Source of the DNA: Micromonospora sp. HK10
GTDB lineage: Bacteria > Actinomycetota > Actinomycetes > Mycobacteriales > Micromonosporaceae
NCBI RefSeq assembly: GCF_000982955.1
Contig: NZ_KQ058826.1
Location: 22,501-84,036 of the forward strand
Reading direction: 5' to 3'
DNA length: 61,536 nt
Part shown: in pieces, positions 45,897 to 54,407 of the stretch
Layout of the letters: each line of letters opens with the position of its first letter
Position numbering within the stretch: the first letter of the stretch is position 1
Notes under the pieces: model-generated
What the model saw: only the letters and a program-made list of their open reading frames with translations
Told to the model about the DNA's origin: nothing
Database searches by the model: none
Made by a program: the position numbers and the translations under genes

Positions 45897-46433
45897 CTAC
45901 GGCCGGTCGATCTCGTCGACCGTGGTGTCCGGGTGGTGCAGCTCCCGGTCCGCGGCCGGATCGGCCAGCCGCCGGCCGTTCCCGGTGGCGGCACGGGGAC
46001 CGGACCGGCCGACGGTGATGGTGCGCGGCGCGGGCCGGGCGGCCCGGGGCAGGTGCACCCGGAGCAGGCCGTGGTCCATCACCGCGTCGATCCGGTCGGG
46101 GTCCACCCGGGACGGCAGGTCCACCCGGTACTCGAAGCCGCGCGTCTCGAAGCCGCCCGGGATGCCGTGATCGGCGTTGACCTCGGCCTCCGAGCGGGCC
46201 CGTACGCACAGCTCCCGGTCGTCCAGCTCGACGGCGACCTCCTCGGGTGCCACGCCCGGCAGCCGGACCACCACCTCCCAGCCGTCGGCGGCCTCGGTCA
46301 GCTCCACGTCGGGGCTGCCGGACCGGCCACCGACCAGCCGGCTCAGCTCCGCGCGCAGCGACTGGAGCTCACCCATCGGGTCCCAGCCCTGCTGGCGTCC
46401 GCGCCAGCCCCGACCGCCACTCTGTTCCGTCAT
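45897..46433 (-). CDS. Hsp20/alpha-crystallin small heat-shock protein
   Basis: A 178-aa protein with an alpha-crystallin domain (about 50-145; VELTEAADGWEVVVRLPGV and LRVHLPRA near its end) and a disordered tail. ATP-independent holdase. It is translated from an ATGA overlap with the DUF2231 gene and is followed by the GT9 gene after only 7 bp, so the three form one minus-strand operon. Confidence 0.9.
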   Translation of the reverse strand: MTEQSGGRGWRGRQQGWDPMGELQSLRAELSRLVGGRSGSPDVELTEAADGWEVVVRLPGVAPEEVAVELDDRELCVRARSEAEVNADHGIPGGFETRGFEYRVDLPSRVDPDRIDAVMDHGLLRVHLPRAARPAPRTITVGRSGPRAATGNGRRLADPAADRELHHPDTTVDEIDRP

Positions 46434-46936
46434 CGCGCCTCTCCGATCCGCTGGTTCGCCGAGGGGGGTCGCAGCGAGCTCGGGGCGTTCAGGTCGTGCT
46501 CCGGGTCCACCCCGACGCCGAGCCGGTCGACCAGCTCACCGCCGAGCCAGGCGCTGACCCCGAGGATCGCCACCGCGACCACCTCGATGGCGATCAGGGC
46601 GCCGCCGGCGGCCCGGGAGTCGGCGTTGAGCCGGACCACCCAGACCGCGGCGAAGAGCAGGATCACCGCGAGGTTGGCGGCGGCGTGGGTGAGCCCGACC
46701 CGCTTCGCGCGGGTGCCGGTCGGCAGGGCCAGCAGGTCGACCGCGCCGGCCGCCGCGGCCAGCAGGCCACCGATCAGGCCGACCGCGATGTTCCAGTACG
46801 CGACCTCGCCCAGGAAGTCCGGCCCGCCGACGGTGTCCACCACGTCGAAGATCACCGCGGTGACCAGGAGCGCCACCGGGAACATGACCAGCATCGGGTG
46901 CACCGGGTGCCCGAGCACCTTCAGCCGGCTCTCCAT
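46430..46936 (-). CDS. DUF2231 four-helix membrane protein
   Basis: A 168-aa protein: LKVLGHPVHPMLVMFPVALL is the DUF2231 signature, with its conserved histidines, and four transmembrane helices follow. The last 25 residues are soluble. It overlaps hsp20 by 4 bp. Function unknown; the conserved histidines suggest a heme or metal role in some members. Confidence 0.9.
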   Translation of the reverse strand: MESRLKVLGHPVHPMLVMFPVALLVTAVIFDVVDTVGGPDFLGEVAYWNIAVGLIGGLLAAAAGAVDLLALPTGTRAKRVGLTHAAANLAVILLFAAVWVVRLNADSRAAGGALIAIEVVAVAILGVSAWLGGELVDRLGVGVDPEHDLNAPSSLRPPSANQRIGEAR

Positions 46937-47032
46937 CTCCGCCTCCGTCGATCGATCCGGGCGCGCTGCGGGTTAGCCCGTACCCGGGCCGACCGGGGGC
47001 AAACCTGGTCTGCCGCGCGCCCCTAGCTGACG

Positions 47033-47266
47033 ATGACGGAAACCGGCCGCCCGCGGGACGGTTTCGCCGTCACCGTCGACCGACGGGGGGAGGCAGGCGT
47101 GCCGACGCAGGAGATGAGCAGCCCGGAGGAGTGGCAGGGGCACCGTCCGTCGGGCGCTGTGCGCCAGGTAGACCTGCTCCTCATCGGGCTCGACGCCGAC
47201 GGCCTCCAGCAGCGCCCGAGGTTGAGGGCGCCTTCCCGGGGTACGGATTTCTCAGCCGACGACTGA
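47033..47266 (+). CDS. Doubtful small ORF
   Basis: A 77-aa frame (MTETGRPRDGFAVTVDRRG at its start) ending 16 bp before the SRPBCC gene. Codon bias is acceptable, but there is no homology I recognise and no strong ribosome-binding site. The second half is Arg/Gln-rich. It may instead be the leader of the downstream gene. Confidence 0.3.
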   Translation: MTETGRPRDGFAVTVDRRGEAGVPTQEMSSPEEWQGHRPSGAVRQVDLLLIGLDADGLQQRPRLRAPSRGTDFSADD

Positions 47267-47282
47267 ACGACGAGGAGGATCC

Positions 47283-47993
47283 ATGACCACGAAGGTCGAG
47301 AAGTCCATCGACGTGAATGTTCCGGTGAGCACCGCGTACAACCAGTGGACGCAGTTCGAGGAGTTCCCCCGGTTCATGGGCGGCGTGCGGGAGGTGCGCC
47401 AGCTCGACGACCGGCGGATGCACTGGGTCGCCGAGATCGGCGGAGTGAAGCGCGAATGGGACGCCACGGTCCTGGAGCAGGTGCCGGACCGGAAGGTGGC
47501 CTGGGCGGCCACCAGCGGCGCCACCAACGCCGGCGCGGTCTACTTCCAGCCGATCGACACCGACCGCACGCAGGTCCGCCTCTGCCTGGAGTACGAGCCG
47601 GAAGGGCTCGTCGAGAAGGCCGGCGACAAGCTGCACATCGTCGAGAAGCGGACCGAGGCCGACCTGGAGAAGTTCAAGGCGTATATCGAGAGCCGGGGCG
47701 CCGAGACCGGCGCCTGGCGCGGCACCGTCGACGACGGCCGTACCCTCGGCACGCCCGGCCTCGCGCACGCCGCCGGCTCGGTCGGTGACGACGGCAAGGC
47801 CGGCGTCTCCGGCACCGCGGTGGCCGCGGGCGCCGTGGCCGCCGGCGCGACGGCCGGCGCAGCCGCGCTGGCCCGGCACCGTAGGGACAGCCAGGACGAC
47901 AACCCGCAGACCGGGTACGCGGTGACCGACCTGCCGGCGCAGCGGGCGGGCACCTTCCCGCCGGACCCGGCCGACCCGCACCGCGACCGCTGA
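47283..47993 (+). CDS. SRPBCC-family protein (cyclase/dehydrase-like)
   Basis: A 236-aa protein. The first 150 residues are an SRPBCC fold (VEKSIDVNVPVSTAYNQWTQFEEFPRFMGGV), a hydrophobic ligand-binding cup as in polyketide cyclases and START-like proteins. The rest is an Ala/Gly-rich low-complexity tail. A GAGGAGGA ribosome-binding site precedes the ATG. Similar proteins in actinomycetes accompany stress genes, as here. Confidence 0.9.
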   Translation: MTTKVEKSIDVNVPVSTAYNQWTQFEEFPRFMGGVREVRQLDDRRMHWVAEIGGVKREWDATVLEQVPDRKVAWAATSGATNAGAVYFQPIDTDRTQVRLCLEYEPEGLVEKAGDKLHIVEKRTEADLEKFKAYIESRGAETGAWRGTVDDGRTLGTPGLAHAAGSVGDDGKAGVSGTAVAAGAVAAGATAGAAALARHRRDSQDDNPQTGYAVTDLPAQRAGTFPPDPADPHRDR

Positions 47994-48160
47994 CCTTTCA
48001 CCTCCCTGCCGGAGCGAGCCCGGTGGGCCGGCCCCGAGCCGTGCCCGCCGGGCTCGCTTCGTCAAAGCAGTCCGGGCCGGCGCGGGCTGGCTTCGTCGAA
48101 GCCGTCCGGGCCGGCCCGGCCCCGGCCCCGGACCGTGGGGTCATCGGCCGGGCCGGCCCC

Positions 48161-48254
48161 TGCCGGTCGCTGGCGGTCGCTGCCGGTCGCTGGCGGTCGC
48201 TGGCGGTCGCTGGCGGTCGCTGGCGGTCGCTGGCGGTCGCTGGCGGTCGCTGGC
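48161..48254. repeat. 10-bp tandem repeat
   Basis: About nine copies of tggcggtcgc (the first and third read tgccggtcgc) ending just before the small membrane protein gene. Preceded at 48050-48115 by a degenerate 40-bp direct repeat containing gtccgggccgg. Upstream of the ATG at 48293. Confidence 0.9.
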
Positions 48255-48292
48255 GAGAATGGTGCGATGCGTCGTGGCCAGGTGATCCGCTG

Positions 48293-48832
48293 ATGGTCGA
48301 CCGCCGCGGTGGTGGGCGCCGGCAGTTGTGGGACCTGGGCCGGCCCGTGGTGGTCCTGGCCGCGCCGCTGCTGGTGCGCCTGGCCAACCGGGACAAGCGG
48401 TTCGTCTGGACGCTGCCGGAGGTACGCGGCCACGCGCGGGACCGGCCACCCACCGGCGGGGACGCCGAGATGGCCAACCTGTTCCGCACCCAGGCGTGGT
48501 TCGGCCTGGCCATGGTCCCGCTGGCCGGGTACATCGGCGCAGCTCAACTCCGACCGCACCTGCCGTCGATGCCGGTCCTCGGAACCGTCATGGCGGTGGC
48601 CGCAACCCTGGGCATGTTCACCCTGGGCATGGCCCTGGTCAGCGGGTTGAAGTGGGCACTGGCGCAGTACTTCACGCCCGATCTGGACCGCCGCCTCGGG
48701 CCGCCCCGCACCCGTGCGGCACGGCGTCCGCCGCGGCCGGGTCTGCTGGCGTGGCTGTGCCTGCCATCGATTCTCGACGCGGGGTTCGCGTTGGTCTTCG
48801 CGTCGTGCCTGTCGCCGCACCTCTACCCCTGA
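48293..48832 (+). CDS. Three-TM membrane protein, unknown
   Basis: A 179-aa protein from the ATG at 48293. Hydrophobic segments around residues 63-80, 92-115 and 157-175 (VLGTVMAVAATLGMFTLGMA is one) suggest three membrane helices. Basic N-terminus. No family recognised. The upstream part of the frame runs into the tandem repeat and is not used. Confidence 0.6.
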   Translation: MVDRRGGGRRQLWDLGRPVVVLAAPLLVRLANRDKRFVWTLPEVRGHARDRPPTGGDAEMANLFRTQAWFGLAMVPLAGYIGAAQLRPHLPSMPVLGTVMAVAATLGMFTLGMALVSGLKWALAQYFTPDLDRRLGPPRTRAARRPPRPGLLAWLCLPSILDAGFALVFASCLSPHLYP

Positions 48833-48858
48833 TGGTGCGAGGCGGGAACAGCAGCGGG

Positions 48859-49212
48859 CTACGCCTCGACGCCCATCAACTCGCAGAGCTTCCGGACCCG
48901 CTCGACCCGCTCCGGATGCAGCTTGTCCTGCAGCATCCGACCGGGCAGGTTGATGCAGTTCTGACCGGTGTACGCATGGCAGGCGGGGCAGGACACGTAC
49001 TCCGGGCTGCACGACGACAACGGCATGCCCTGGGACAACGCGGCGATGGCCATCTTGCGGACCGCCAGGTACAGATCCTCGTCACGATGGACGGCGGCCG
49101 CATCCGCTATGTCTTCCAGACCGGACCAGAACCAGAGCGCAGCCTGCTCTCCGCTCAGCGCTGTCACCTGCCGAATGAACTGGCTCTCGGGGGACTCGTC
49201 GGGGTAGCCCAT
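48859..49212 (-). CDS. Small zinc-finger-like protein
   Basis: A 117-aa protein from the ATG at 49212. The first 70 residues are helical (SQFIRQVTALSGEQAALWFW). The C-terminal 45 carry CPACHAYTGQNC and a following HPERVERVRKLC, a pattern seen in small actinobacterial zinc fingers of phage or regulatory origin. Possible nucleic-acid or protein binder; unknown role. Confidence 0.7.
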   Translation of the reverse strand: MGYPDESPESQFIRQVTALSGEQAALWFWSGLEDIADAAAVHRDEDLYLAVRKMAIAALSQGMPLSSCSPEYVSCPACHAYTGQNCINLPGRMLQDKLHPERVERVRKLCELMGVEA

Positions 49213-49388
49213 GCGCCGAGTCTCCCCGCCGTCCGGGTAGGCAAACCTGCGGCCAGGCCGGCCGGGACCACCGGTCCTGGCGTACGGATCCCGCCTGCCG
49301 GGCCACGAAGGACGCGCGTCCAAGCCGGCTCCATGGCCGGCCACAGTGAAGTTTTCGCAGGTCAGGAGGCGACCCGCGGTGACACCAC

Positions 49389-50021
49389 CTAGTGGATTGT
49401 CACCGACTTCCCGACCGGGATGCGCGCGTAATCGGTGCCGCCCTTGAGGTCCAACCAGCCGTCGAAATATTCCTGGCCGAGCTCGTTGAGCGTGGCGTCG
49501 TGGATCGGGAACGCCCGTTTCGGCCGTACCGCCCGCACGAAGTCCAACGCCTCGCTGAGCTTGAGCCAGGGTGCGGCAGCCGGCACGAGCAACGTCGCCA
49601 CCGGCGACGGCGGGACGAACAGCGAGTCGCCCGGGTGGTAGAGCGTGCCGTCGACGACGAACCCGACGTTGGCGCAGCCGGGCAGACCGTCGTAGATCTC
49701 GGCGTGTGCCCCGCCCACCACGTCGACGGCGAACCCGGCCGCCGTGAACCGCTGCCCCGCATCGACCGCGACCGCTGCGCCGCCCAGCTCGGGGGCCGAC
49801 TCGATCGCCGCCGACGGCAGGTACACCCGGAACGCGGAGTTGCGCTGACTCGCCGCCACGAGCTTGGCGATGTCGAGATGGTCGAAGTGCTCGTGCGTCA
49901 CCAGCACCTCGTCCACCCCGTCGAGCGCCTCGGCCTCGGAGAACGTCCCCGGGTCGATCACCAGTACCCGGTCGTCCGCCTCCAGGCGCACGCAGGCGTG
50001 GCCATATTTGATCAAGCGCAT
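49389..50021 (-). CDS. MBL-fold metal-dependent hydrolase (UlaG-like)
   Basis: A 210-aa protein from the ATG at 50021. MRLIKYGHACVRLEADDRVLVIDPG and THEHFDH (zinc ligands), then YHPGDSLF and FPIHDATLNELG, match the short metallo-hydrolases related to UlaG. Substrate unknown. Divergent from the GrpB gene. Confidence 0.9.
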   Translation of the reverse strand: MRLIKYGHACVRLEADDRVLVIDPGTFSEAEALDGVDEVLVTHEHFDHLDIAKLVAASQRNSAFRVYLPSAAIESAPELGGAAVAVDAGQRFTAAGFAVDVVGGAHAEIYDGLPGCANVGFVVDGTLYHPGDSLFVPPSPVATLLVPAAAPWLKLSEALDFVRAVRPKRAFPIHDATLNELGQEYFDGWLDLKGGTDYARIPVGKSVTIH

Positions 50022-50273
50022 GCGGCCACTATGACAGCCCGTTCCATCGCGCATCGCGCCGAGGCGGCCGATCAGCGCGTCCGGCCGGGTTCGCCTGGTC
50101 GTACTCCCTGTCCGGCCGCCTCCGTGCCGCCACCGGCAGCCGGATGGTACGACCAGACGGGCACCAGCTCACGCCCGTTGACCTGGGCTTCTGTTGCGAT
50201 CCGCCGGGCGGAATCCCGCGAAGCCAGTCGAACGGGGCGGCGAATCACGGGCGGCCACACTAACGTGCCGGCA

Positions 50274-50864
50274 ATGCGCATTCCACCGCTGCCTCGGGCA
50301 TCGCTGGATCTCACCGGCGACAAGGCTGCGAAGCGAGCAGTCGGCAACCGTCCGGCGAACGTCACCTCACCCATCACGATCGACGCCTACAACCCTGAGT
50401 GGCCCGCCAGGTTCGCCAAGGAGGAGGCTGTCGTCCGGGCTGCACTCGGCGCCAGGGCGCTCGCCGTCGAGCACGTCGGGTCGACCGCCGTGCCCGGGCT
50501 GGCGGCCAAGAATCGACTCGACATCGACCTCATCGTCGCGGATCCGGCAGACGAAGCCGCGTACGTGCCACCGCTGGAGGCCGCCGGCTACCTCCTCCGC
50601 ACCCGCGACCCTGACTGGTACGAGCACCGCTGTCTCTGGAACCACGACCACAGCGTGAATCTGCACGTCTTCGGCCCTGACTGCGATGAGTACCTGCGGC
50701 ACCTGATCCTCCGGGACTGGCTTCGCACCCACCCGGAAGACCGCGATCGCTACGCGGCCGAGAAGCACCGGGTCGCCCGGGAACACCCGATGGACATGGC
50801 GCTGTACGTCCAGGGCAAGTCGGCGGTCATCATCGACATCCTGAAGCGGTGCGGGCTGCGCTGA
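50274..50864 (+). CDS. GrpB/UPF0157 nucleotidyltransferase-like protein
   Basis: A 196-aa protein. The core LAVEHVGSTAVPGLAAKNRLDIDLIV is the GrpB signature of the nucleotidyltransferase superfamily, although the usual KPIIDI reads KNRLDIDL here. The DID pair offers metal ligands. Function of the family is not established; it is often linked to CoaE in other bacteria as a fused domain. Confidence 0.88.
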   Translation: MRIPPLPRASLDLTGDKAAKRAVGNRPANVTSPITIDAYNPEWPARFAKEEAVVRAALGARALAVEHVGSTAVPGLAAKNRLDIDLIVADPADEAAYVPPLEAAGYLLRTRDPDWYEHRCLWNHDHSVNLHVFGPDCDEYLRHLILRDWLRTHPEDRDRYAAEKHRVAREHPMDMALYVQGKSAVIIDILKRCGLR

Positions 50865-50965
50865 CCAGCGCCTTCCTCGTCAACTGAGCTACGACACCCG
50901 CAGCGCGCCGACCGCCGCCGTGGGCGACACGTCGGCTAGACGATCCCGCCTTGGGTCCAGCTCGC

Positions 50966-51580
50966 TCAGTGCCGGTGGGCGATAACCTCGGGGCGCACCG
51001 GCGGCAGCTCCCACGGTTGCAGTGTGCCGTCGATCAGCTCGGCCACGAACTGGACGGCCCCGCCCAGGTAGTTCCACCAGCCGCCGTTGCGGGATGCGAC
51101 GGTGACCGGCCAGTCATCGGGTTCGGCCGTAGTTGTAGTCCAGAGAAAGAGGTCGCCCTGGTTCGATTGGGCCCAGGGAAGCAGGCCACCCGGGGCTGGG
51201 TGGGGGCGCAGGCCGATGGACATGTCCGCCTCCCACCAGTCCTGGACGATCTCCAGATCGTCACGGATGCCGTGCAGCCGGCGATGCTCCGCGCCGGGCG
51301 CGGGCAGGCCGACGACCAGGAAGTCGCCCAGGGTGAAGGTGGGGTAGAGCGCGGCGAGCAGCTTGTAGTCCGTTGGTAGGCGGGTGCCAAGCCCTTCCTC
51401 CAGCAGCCGCCAGTTGACGGGGGCCGGCTCGGGGCGTCTGTGCTCGACGAGGCCGGGGATCGCCCGCTCCAGCGCGTGGACTGCCGCAGCCGGGTCCGTG
51501 ATCCGCTGCTGTGGTTCCTGGGTCCCGATGAGGTCTTCCACGGCGAACAGGGTGCCAGGCCCAAACCCGGAAATCGACAC
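50966..51580 (-). CDS. SMI1/KNR4-like protein
   Basis: A 204-aa protein: WRLLEEGLGTRLPTDYKLLAALYPTFTLGDFLVVGLPAPG matches the SMI1/KNR4 domain, many of whose bacterial members are immunity proteins for polymorphic toxins. GTG start at 51580. No toxin gene is adjacent in the window, so it could be an orphan immunity protein or a stand-alone member. It lies next to the tRNA-Thr integration array. Confidence 0.75.
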   Translation of the reverse strand: MSISGFGPGTLFAVEDLIGTQEPQQRITDPAAAVHALERAIPGLVEHRRPEPAPVNWRLLEEGLGTRLPTDYKLLAALYPTFTLGDFLVVGLPAPGAEHRRLHGIRDDLEIVQDWWEADMSIGLRPHPAPGGLLPWAQSNQGDLFLWTTTTAEPDDWPVTVASRNGGWWNYLGGAVQFVAELIDGTLQPWELPPVRPEVIAHRH

Positions 51581-51617
51581 ACTCCGAGCTCTCGGACTCT
51601 ACGCATATCATCCCGTG

Positions 51618-51986
51618 ATGGCTCCCAAGATCTTGTTGGCACGCGGTGGATTAACCTATGTCGATCGTCGTGACTTCACTCGCGGCGATTCACCCCGCGT
51701 CGTCAAGCGGATGCGCTGGCCGTCGGTGTGCCTCTGGGTCGAGGACAGCAGGTTGACTTTCTCGTCGCGCGCCGGCTCCGACGTGCTGCAACACGCTGAG
51801 GTAACCGCCCTGCCATACGGACCGGTCCTGGGCGGGCATTGGGCCATTGCACTCGCAGTGTCCTTCGGGACCGCAGAACGTGATCACGTTCTGCTCTTCT
51901 GGACGCCTCGGGCGCGAGCAGTCCTCCGGCAACTGGCTCAGCTCGGGTGGGATGCCGACCCCCGCGCAGACGACTTCGTCACGTAG
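51618..51986 (+). CDS. Hypothetical protein next to integration array
   Basis: A 122-aa protein from the ATG at 51618, divergent from the SMI1-like gene with only 37 bp between them. No recognised domain: a beta-rich N-terminal half (WPSVCLWVEDSRLTFSSRAG) and a helical end. Composition is slightly lower in GC than the neighbours. Possibly carried by the oldest element of the array. Confidence 0.6.
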   Translation: MAPKILLARGGLTYVDRRDFTRGDSPRVVKRMRWPSVCLWVEDSRLTFSSRAGSDVLQHAEVTALPYGPVLGGHWAIALAVSFGTAERDHVLLFWTPRARAVLRQLAQLGWDADPRADDFVT

Positions 51987-52096
51987 CCGGACACGCCCGA
52001 GTGCACGCACCTCGTCGGAGTGCGCCTCGGCGTCGAGCCGGCCACGGACTTCGACAAGCGCGGCCACGGCGACGACCAGCTGCGCGACAAGGAGAC

Positions 52097-52159
52097 CGGA
52101 CCGGCACCGATGCTCGTACCGTCGTGGACCTCGGGAAAGGGCGAAGCCCAGGCCTGTGA
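52097..52159 (+). pseudogene. Remnant of integrase 3' end (oldest element)
   Basis: The last 20 codons read RTGTDARTVVDLGKGRSPGL and stop. They match the C-terminus of the integrase fragment at 53311 (RTGTVGGAVLDLGKRRSPGR). The same hairpin and att copy follow at the same distances. The rest of the gene is gone. Confidence 0.8.
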
Positions 52160-52169
52160 CCTGGGCTTC
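52143..52169 (+). terminator. Integrase terminator hairpin, copy 1
   Basis: Arms gaagcccagg (52143-52152) and cctgggcttc (52160-52169) around 7 bases; overlaps the integrase stop. The equivalent copy lies at 53637-53663. Confidence 0.75.
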
Positions 52170-52173
52170 CGTA

Positions 52174-52218
52174 CCGAGCCGCCTGACGGAATCGAACCGT
52201 CGACCTACGCATTACGAG
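52174..52218. other. att site copy 1 (tRNA-Thr 3' segment)
   Basis: A 45-bp segment identical to the 3' part of tRNA-Thr at 59198-59242 (it contains ggaatcgaaccgtcgacc). It follows an integrase remnant. It marks the left boundary of a degraded element ending at copy 2. Confidence 0.92.
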
Positions 52219-52531
52219 ATCGAACTGCGTGTCCCTCCGACCTCGGTACATGGCGGCCTAGCAGCGGAAACACCTCTCGACATCTCGCACCACTCCCCCG
52301 CTGTCGGTCGGCCTCTTGCGGACTAGACGCGGACTGCTGGTCAGGCGGCGGAGCGTCAGTTTGGAAGAGCGTGCTCAACCGGTCGTGATGCCTGAAAGGC
52401 CTGCCGCCGGCGGCTGACCGGTTGCGTTTCGTGCCCGCTCGTGACCGCTGCGCGCCCCGGTTACTGGCCCACGGATGGCCCGGGCTGGAATGTCGTTGAC
52501 GGGCAGTGGACTCGAACCTAACGTCCGCTCG
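52219..52531. other. Gene-free start of element 1
   Basis: No supported gene. The one longer minus-strand frame here crosses the VOC gene and lacks a domain. Contains a short inverted segment but no clear functional site. Confidence 0.5.
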
Positions 52532-52906
52532 GTGACTTACCAGTTTCATCACATCACGCTGTGCGTAAGCGACTTGGAACGTTCTCGCCGCTTCTATGAG
52601 GGAGTCCTTGGGCTGCGGGTGGATCAAGACTTTCCGGGTGAGAAGCTGCGGTTCAGGCTGGGAGGCACATCAACCAGCCTCGTGCTTCACCCGGGCCTGC
52701 CCGGCACGCCTTCCGGCGACCGCTTCACCGAAACGCGCATCGGCCTGGACCACATCGCCATCGGCGTGCCCGCGGGCGAAGTCGCACGCCTCGCCGACGT
52801 GCTGGCGGCGAACGAGGTCCCGAACAGCGGAGTGAAGGCGGACTCGAAGGGTCCAGCCATGATTGTCTTCCGCGACCCGGACAACATCCAGTGGGAGCTG
52901 TTCTAG
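52532..52906 (+). CDS. VOC-family (glyoxalase/bleomycin-resistance) protein
   Basis: A 124-aa protein from the GTG at 52532, where the fold begins (TYQFHHITLCVSDLERSRRFYEGVLGL). A second beta-alpha-beta half has IGLDHIAIGVP and VFRDPDNIQWELF. Metal-ligand positions His and Glu are present. It could be a lyase, dioxygenase or drug-binding protein. It is the only intact cargo in the 1.5-kb older element. Confidence 0.85.
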   Translation: MTYQFHHITLCVSDLERSRRFYEGVLGLRVDQDFPGEKLRFRLGGTSTSLVLHPGLPGTPSGDRFTETRIGLDHIAIGVPAGEVARLADVLAANEVPNSGVKADSKGPAMIVFRDPDNIQWELF

Positions 52907-52970
52907 GAGTTGTGATCTGGGCTGGCATCGCCAGCTGGGCGGATCTCCTCGTCGGGCAGTCGTAGACCGT

Positions 52971-53044
52971 CCAGCCTCCCCGGACGGGGACAAGGTGGAG
53001 CGCCTCACCAGCCGAACGACCTTGGCCCCGTCCGGGGAGGCTGG
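52971..53044. repeat. Large inverted repeat, 26-bp arms
   Basis: Arms 52971-52996 and 53019-53044 are complementary at 25 of 26 positions around a 22-base loop. Each arm contains the core ccccggacgggg or its complement. It lies 65 bp after the VOC gene. It may be a terminator or a leftover replication or transfer origin of the element. Confidence 0.75.
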
Positions 53045-53310
53045 TAGCCCTTGTGGTGCCCGGCGAGGTGATCCGCTCCTGGCCGATCTCTGAGGAGGGC
53101 CGGGGTTCGGGGCGGAGCCCCGAGGTCTTCTACGTCCTGGTCGTCCGTCAGCGTGGCCGGCTGGGCCGGCCGATGCCGGCCGAAGGTCGCCAGCAGGCCG
53201 GGGCCGGGCCGGCGCGGCCCGCTTGCGGGCCGCCTTGATCTGATAGAGCGCAATTCGGCAACGTCGTCAGTTCTCGCTCAGTTCTCGCTCCTGACTCTTG
53301 CAGCGCTTAG
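53045..53310. other. Gene-free stretch before integrase fragment
   Basis: No supported gene. A second small stem (tcggggcggagccccga, about 53107-53123) lies here. The junction to the integrase fragment is around 53300. Confidence 0.5.
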
Positions 53311-53653
53311 ACTCGGCGGGCCGCTGCGGAACACCAACTTCCGTTCGCGGGTCTTTGCGCCGGCTGCGGCGTCGGTCGGGTTGGCGGGACTGACTCCGCA
53401 CGACCTGCGGCACACGGCGGCGAGTCTGGCCGTCGCGGCGGGCGCCAACGTCAAGGCGGTGCAGCGGATGCTCGGGCACGCCTCGGCGTCGATGACCTTG
53501 GACGTGTACGCCGGGCTGTTCGGTGACGACCTGGACGCGGTCGCCAACCGGCTGGACGAAGCAGTCGCCGCGCGGGATGCGGACTATTTGCGGACCGGCA
53601 CGGTCGGCGGCGCTGTTCTCGACCTCGGGAAACGGCGAAGCCCAGGTCGTTGA
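53311..53653 (+). pseudogene. Tyrosine integrase, C-terminal fragment
   Basis: About 113 residues of the catalytic domain: TPHDLRHTAASLAV (Arg of the R-H-x-x-R motif), MLGHASASMTLDVYAGLFGDD (second His and the nucleophilic Tyr). The N-terminal two-thirds, including the first catalytic Arg, are missing, so it cannot act alone. It ends next to a terminator hairpin and att copy 2, the standard place of int in an element integrated at a tRNA. Confidence 0.9.
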
Positions 53654-53663
53654 CCTGGGCTTC
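53637..53663 (+). terminator. Integrase terminator hairpin, copy 2
   Basis: Arms gaagcccaggt (53637-53647) and acctgggcttc (53653-53663) with a 5-base loop; overlaps the integrase stop codon and abuts att copy 2. Confidence 0.8.
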
Positions 53664-53667
53664 TGTA

Positions 53668-53712
53668 CCGAGCCGCCTGACGGAATCGAACCGTCGACCT
53701 ACGCATTACGAG
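53668..53712. other. att site copy 2 (tRNA-Thr 3' segment)
   Basis: The same 45-bp segment as copies 1 and 3, with one more matching base on the right to copy 3. It is the right boundary of the older element and the left boundary of the newer one. Confidence 0.93.
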
Positions 53713-54407
53713 TCGGTCCCGGACTCCTGTTCCGGCAGTTGCTCCCGCCGGGCGGCTGGACGTCTGCGTCCGTGATCGTCCGCTCATGCTCGCTGGCTTG
53801 GCTGCTCCGTTGGCTGCTCCGTTGGCTGCTCGGCCGACGCCTCGCTGACAGCCGCCCGTGCGCCCCCGTCCGGTGGGAGTCGCCCGGCTGCCCGCTGTCG
53901 GGCCGCCGGCCTGCCACGATCACAGCGTGAGGCTGCGGAGCGAGACCAGTCCTGAGCTTTCGCCCAGTGATGGAACAGCTGAGATCAGCCGAGCCAGGGC
54001 CGGCGTGAGCAGGACCCCGGCACGCTTTCCAAGTCTGCTCGTCCCCGTACACGCTTGACCGGGGCGGTTCGCTACCAAGGCGAACTCGACCAGTCGTTCG
54101 TCTACGGTCGCCCCCCCGGACGGCCACGAACGAGACAACAAGTGAGAGGAAGGTGGGAGGGTGGCGTCGCTGCTCGACCCCGGCTCTCATGGCATTCCGC
54201 TGGCCGCCCATGGCGACTCAGCCGGTTGCTGGATACCAGGGGTAGCAGCATCGATGGTTGACTCGATGCGCAGGGCATTCACCTGAAGAATCTTCCGGCC
54301 GAAGGGGAGACAATGCCGGCGCAACCGAGCCCGTGGGGACGAGAAGGCCGCAGACTATCGATGTCCGGCGCGCAGATGCGACTTGCAACGCTCCATGCAG
54401 GTGCAAA
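53713..54407. other. 695 bp without a supported gene
   Basis: Left end of the newer element. A 12-bp direct repeat, ttggctgctccg, occurs three times at about 53799-53832. Open frames here are Arg/Ser/Pro-rich. The promoter of the 504-aa gene should lie near 54300-54400, where GC content falls. Confidence 0.5.

Noticed and set aside
49392..50273. Long upstream extension of the GrpB frame
   Set aside because: It overlaps the metallo-hydrolase gene antisense; GrpB similarity and a sensible start begin near 50274.
50868..50903. Possible tRNA 5' half (ctgagctacgacaccc)
   Set aside because: Only the D-arm-like gctcag motif and a few bases fit; no acceptor partner, anticodon or T-arm is present.
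52205..52627. Minus-strand 140-aa frame across att copy 1 and the VOC gene
   Set aside because: No domain, and it is antisense to the well-supported VOC gene.
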